Origin: Jezberella montanilacus | Lineage (GTDB): Bacteria; Pseudomonadota; Gammaproteobacteria; Burkholderiales; Burkholderiaceae_B | Reading direction: 5' to 3' | Length of the DNA: 64,000 bases | Assembly (NCBI RefSeq): GCF_003003055.1 | Contig: NZ_PVTV01000011.1 | Location: 186,001 to 250,000 of the forward strand | Part shown: piece by piece, positions 62,672 to 64,000 of the stretch | Layout of the letters: each line of letters opens with the position of its first letter | How positions within the stretch are numbered: position 1 is the first letter of the stretch | Program-made: the position numbers and the translations under genes | Notes under the pieces: model-generated | What the model was told of the DNA's origin: nothing | Databases searched by the model: none | What the model saw: only the letters and a program-made list of their open reading frames with translations

Positions 62672-63616
62672 TCACGCGCGTCTGACATGATTACTCACCA
62701 CGTCAAGGACTTGACGACCGTTGCTACTCATCAGTTTCGTTCGCACGACTGCGGTCATTCGTCCATGATGAATAACTTTAGAATCTGCTGTAATGGTGTC
62801 TCCCTGACCCGGACTGATGTAGCTCGCATGAACCGCAGTCATCAGCCAGCCGTCCCCAAGCGCGGCATTGGCGGTCACCATTGCATGGGTGAGTGTGATG
62901 CCGCCTTGGACATGGCCGACCCGATTACCCACGTGTGGGCCATTGGTGACGACGCAATGAGCAGCACCTTTTATTGCCTCAGGATAGAGCCCAAGGAAAT
63001 GAGTGAGAAAATCACCCCCTTCGTGCAGTGATTTATTCAGCGCACGCTCGGCAAGTGTGACAATGCCAACTTCGGACTCGCTCATACTGCCGGGGTCCAA
63101 TTCTGAAACCACCGGCGGGACTTGCTTGACCCAAGGGATAGGGTGAAGCTCAACGCCCGGGGGTGGAGGCAAAATCATGAAACTGCCCGACCCAAAGCAG
63201 ACGAGTTCGCCATTCGCATGCACTTTCGTCGCACTCATGCCTTCTCTACCGGCAGCCCCGTGCACAAAACCTTCAGACACACTGGCAACCGCCAATTCGC
63301 CCAGCATCGGGGCAGAGGTCATTTGCAGACTCAGTGAGACTGTCGCCAGGCGAGTTGAGGGTTCGAGACCCGATCTAATGCCAGTCGCTAAGCCCATATC
63401 GGTGACAATCGCAAACGCGGCGATGTGGGTATCGCCCTGTTTATCGAGCAGATGCGGCCCGGACGGCAATTTCAAAAGCGACTTGGTCAAGTGGACATTT
63501 TCGAAAACCTGTCCGACGAAATTACCAATAAAGTGATAGCCCGGATTGCGATTAAGCACGATGGCGTGCCGCACCTGGGTCATGATGGGGTGCTGGTACA
63601 ACGCTTGGTCAAACAT
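62672..63616 (-). CDS. PaaI-like acyl-CoA thioesterase with two hotdog domains
   Basis: A 314-aa protein with a tandem hotdog arrangement: first domain about 35-155 (AIVTDMGLATGIRSGL, LATVSLSLQMTS), second about 215-314 (VTNGPHVGNRVGHVQGGITLTHAM, ASYISPGQGDTITADSKVIHHGRMTAVVRTKL). The GxVQGG and THAMV segments resemble PaaI/YdiI-type thioesterase motifs. The substrate is unknown. The start may be 63616 or the internal ATG at 63583 (MTQVRHAIV). The gene stands 20 bases after the MaoC gene. Confidence 0.7.
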   Translation of the reverse strand: MFDQALYQHPIMTQVRHAIVLNRNPGYHFIGNFVGQVFENVHLTKSLLKLPSGPHLLDKQGDTHIAAFAIVTDMGLATGIRSGLEPSTRLATVSLSLQMTSAPMLGELAVASVSEGFVHGAAGREGMSATKVHANGELVCFGSGSFMILPPPPGVELHPIPWVKQVPPVVSELDPGSMSESEVGIVTLAERALNKSLHEGGDFLTHFLGLYPEAIKGAAHCVVTNGPHVGNRVGHVQGGITLTHAMVTANAALGDGWLMTAVHASYISPGQGDTITADSKVIHHGRMTAVVRTKLMSSNGRQVLDVVSNHVRRA

Positions 63617-63636
63617 GTTGGGTGATGCTTTAAGTT

Positions 63637-64000
63637 TTAACCACCCGAAGCGTAGACCATAGATATCGTTTCGGCAACCATGGCGGGGCGCTGCTGGCCT
63701 TCGATTTCCATTTCGTTACTGAAGGTCAGACGCGCACCGCCTTCCACCTTTTCAAACTTCAGCAAGCTACGGTGCAAGCGAATCCGCGAATCGACTGGAA
63801 CCGGCGCGGTAAAACGAACTTTGTTGTGCCCGTAATTGATGCCTTTTGATCTCTCGATGACTCGGACAATCTTACCACCCAATTCTGTTACCAATGATAA
63901 GGTCAACATACCGTGGGCAATGGTTTTACCGTCTGGCAATTCTTTTTTTGCACGCTCTACGTCGAGATGGATCCAGTTTCTATCACCTGATACCTCAGCA
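63637..64000 (-). CDS. MaoC-like dehydratase (partial, 5' end off the right edge)
   Basis: The open frame continues past 63939 to the window edge: upstream codons read GDRNWIHLDVERAKKELPDG, so the apparent start at 63939 is internal. About 121 codons are visible. The hotdog motif KTIAHGMLTLSLV (the IAHG motif of MaoC/(R)-hydratases) and the YGHNKVRFTAPVPVDSRIRL block identify the family; the FNPIH/NWIHLD start is the usual active-site Asp-His region. It probably hydrates an enoyl-CoA. First visible gene of the minus-strand operon. Confidence 0.82.
   Translation of the reverse strand, partial: AEVSGDRNWIHLDVERAKKELPDGKTIAHGMLTLSLVTELGGKIVRVIERSKGINYGHNKVRFTAPVPVDSRIRLHRSLLKFEKVEGGARLTFSNEMEIEGQQRPAMVAETISMVYASGG

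Overview
The window is an ordinary chromosomal segment of a betaproteobacterium, most likely Burkholderiales and probably Alcaligenaceae. The evidence is the gene order and families: dapC-dapD-prmB, exbB-exbD-lpxK-ycaR-kdsB-adk, a DUF3579 gene between argF and its upstream neighbour, a TorF (TIGR02001) protein beside amtB, and a Bug-type tripartite tricarboxylate receptor. I see no rRNA operon, CRISPR array, insertion sequence, prophage or integrase. Base composition is moderate (about 50% GC by eye) and fairly even. Genes are tightly packed, with many 1-26 base overlaps and several GTG/TTG starts at coupled junctions.

Layout. 1-8 kb: 3' part missing trigger factor (off the left edge), tRNA-Leu(UAG), lysine/diaminopimelate genes dapC and dapD, prmB, the ABC-F factor yheS, the dicarboxylate transporter dctA and a hotdog thioesterase. 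8-14 kb, minus strand: uvrD, a fatty acid desaturase, an RsmB/NOP rRNA methyltransferase and purN. 14-20 kb, plus strand: ribF, ileS, lspA, coaBC, a DedA protein and dut. 20-27 kb, minus strand: the pqiABC lipid-transport operon, clpA and clpS. 27-36 kb: a cold shock protein, a DUF192 protein, sodB, xseA, then the envelope operon exbB-exbD-lpxK-ycaR-kdsB, followed by adk, murJ and rpsT. 36-43 kb: a 2-hydroxyacid dehydrogenase, DUF3579, argF, argG, then kup with an overlapping two-component system.

43.5-48.3 kb is the only clearly accessory locus. Four co-directional genes encode a small secreted protein, a zinc-ribbon multi-spanning membrane protein, and two tandem Tat-exported caspase-like (C14) peptidases. 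The peptidase domains are about 97% identical in DNA, with a single amino acid change over about 224 residues, while their C-terminal halves have diverged. This is my best candidate for an undescribed system.

48.3-54.3 kb: tRNA-Val, HU, a Cys/Met metabolism PLP enzyme, rlmB, rnr, tRNA-Leu(CAG) and a GNAT acetyltransferase. 54.4-64 kb: a membrane-anchored glutamate-synthase-like FMN protein; amtB with a near-consensus sigma-54 promoter, an NtrC-like enhancer and a 15-G tract between them; a TorF-family outer membrane protein; a Bug receptor with a structured leader; and a convergent operon (MaoC, double-hotdog thioesterase, D-threonine aldolase-like DSD1, MlrC-like M81 peptidase) that runs off the right edge.
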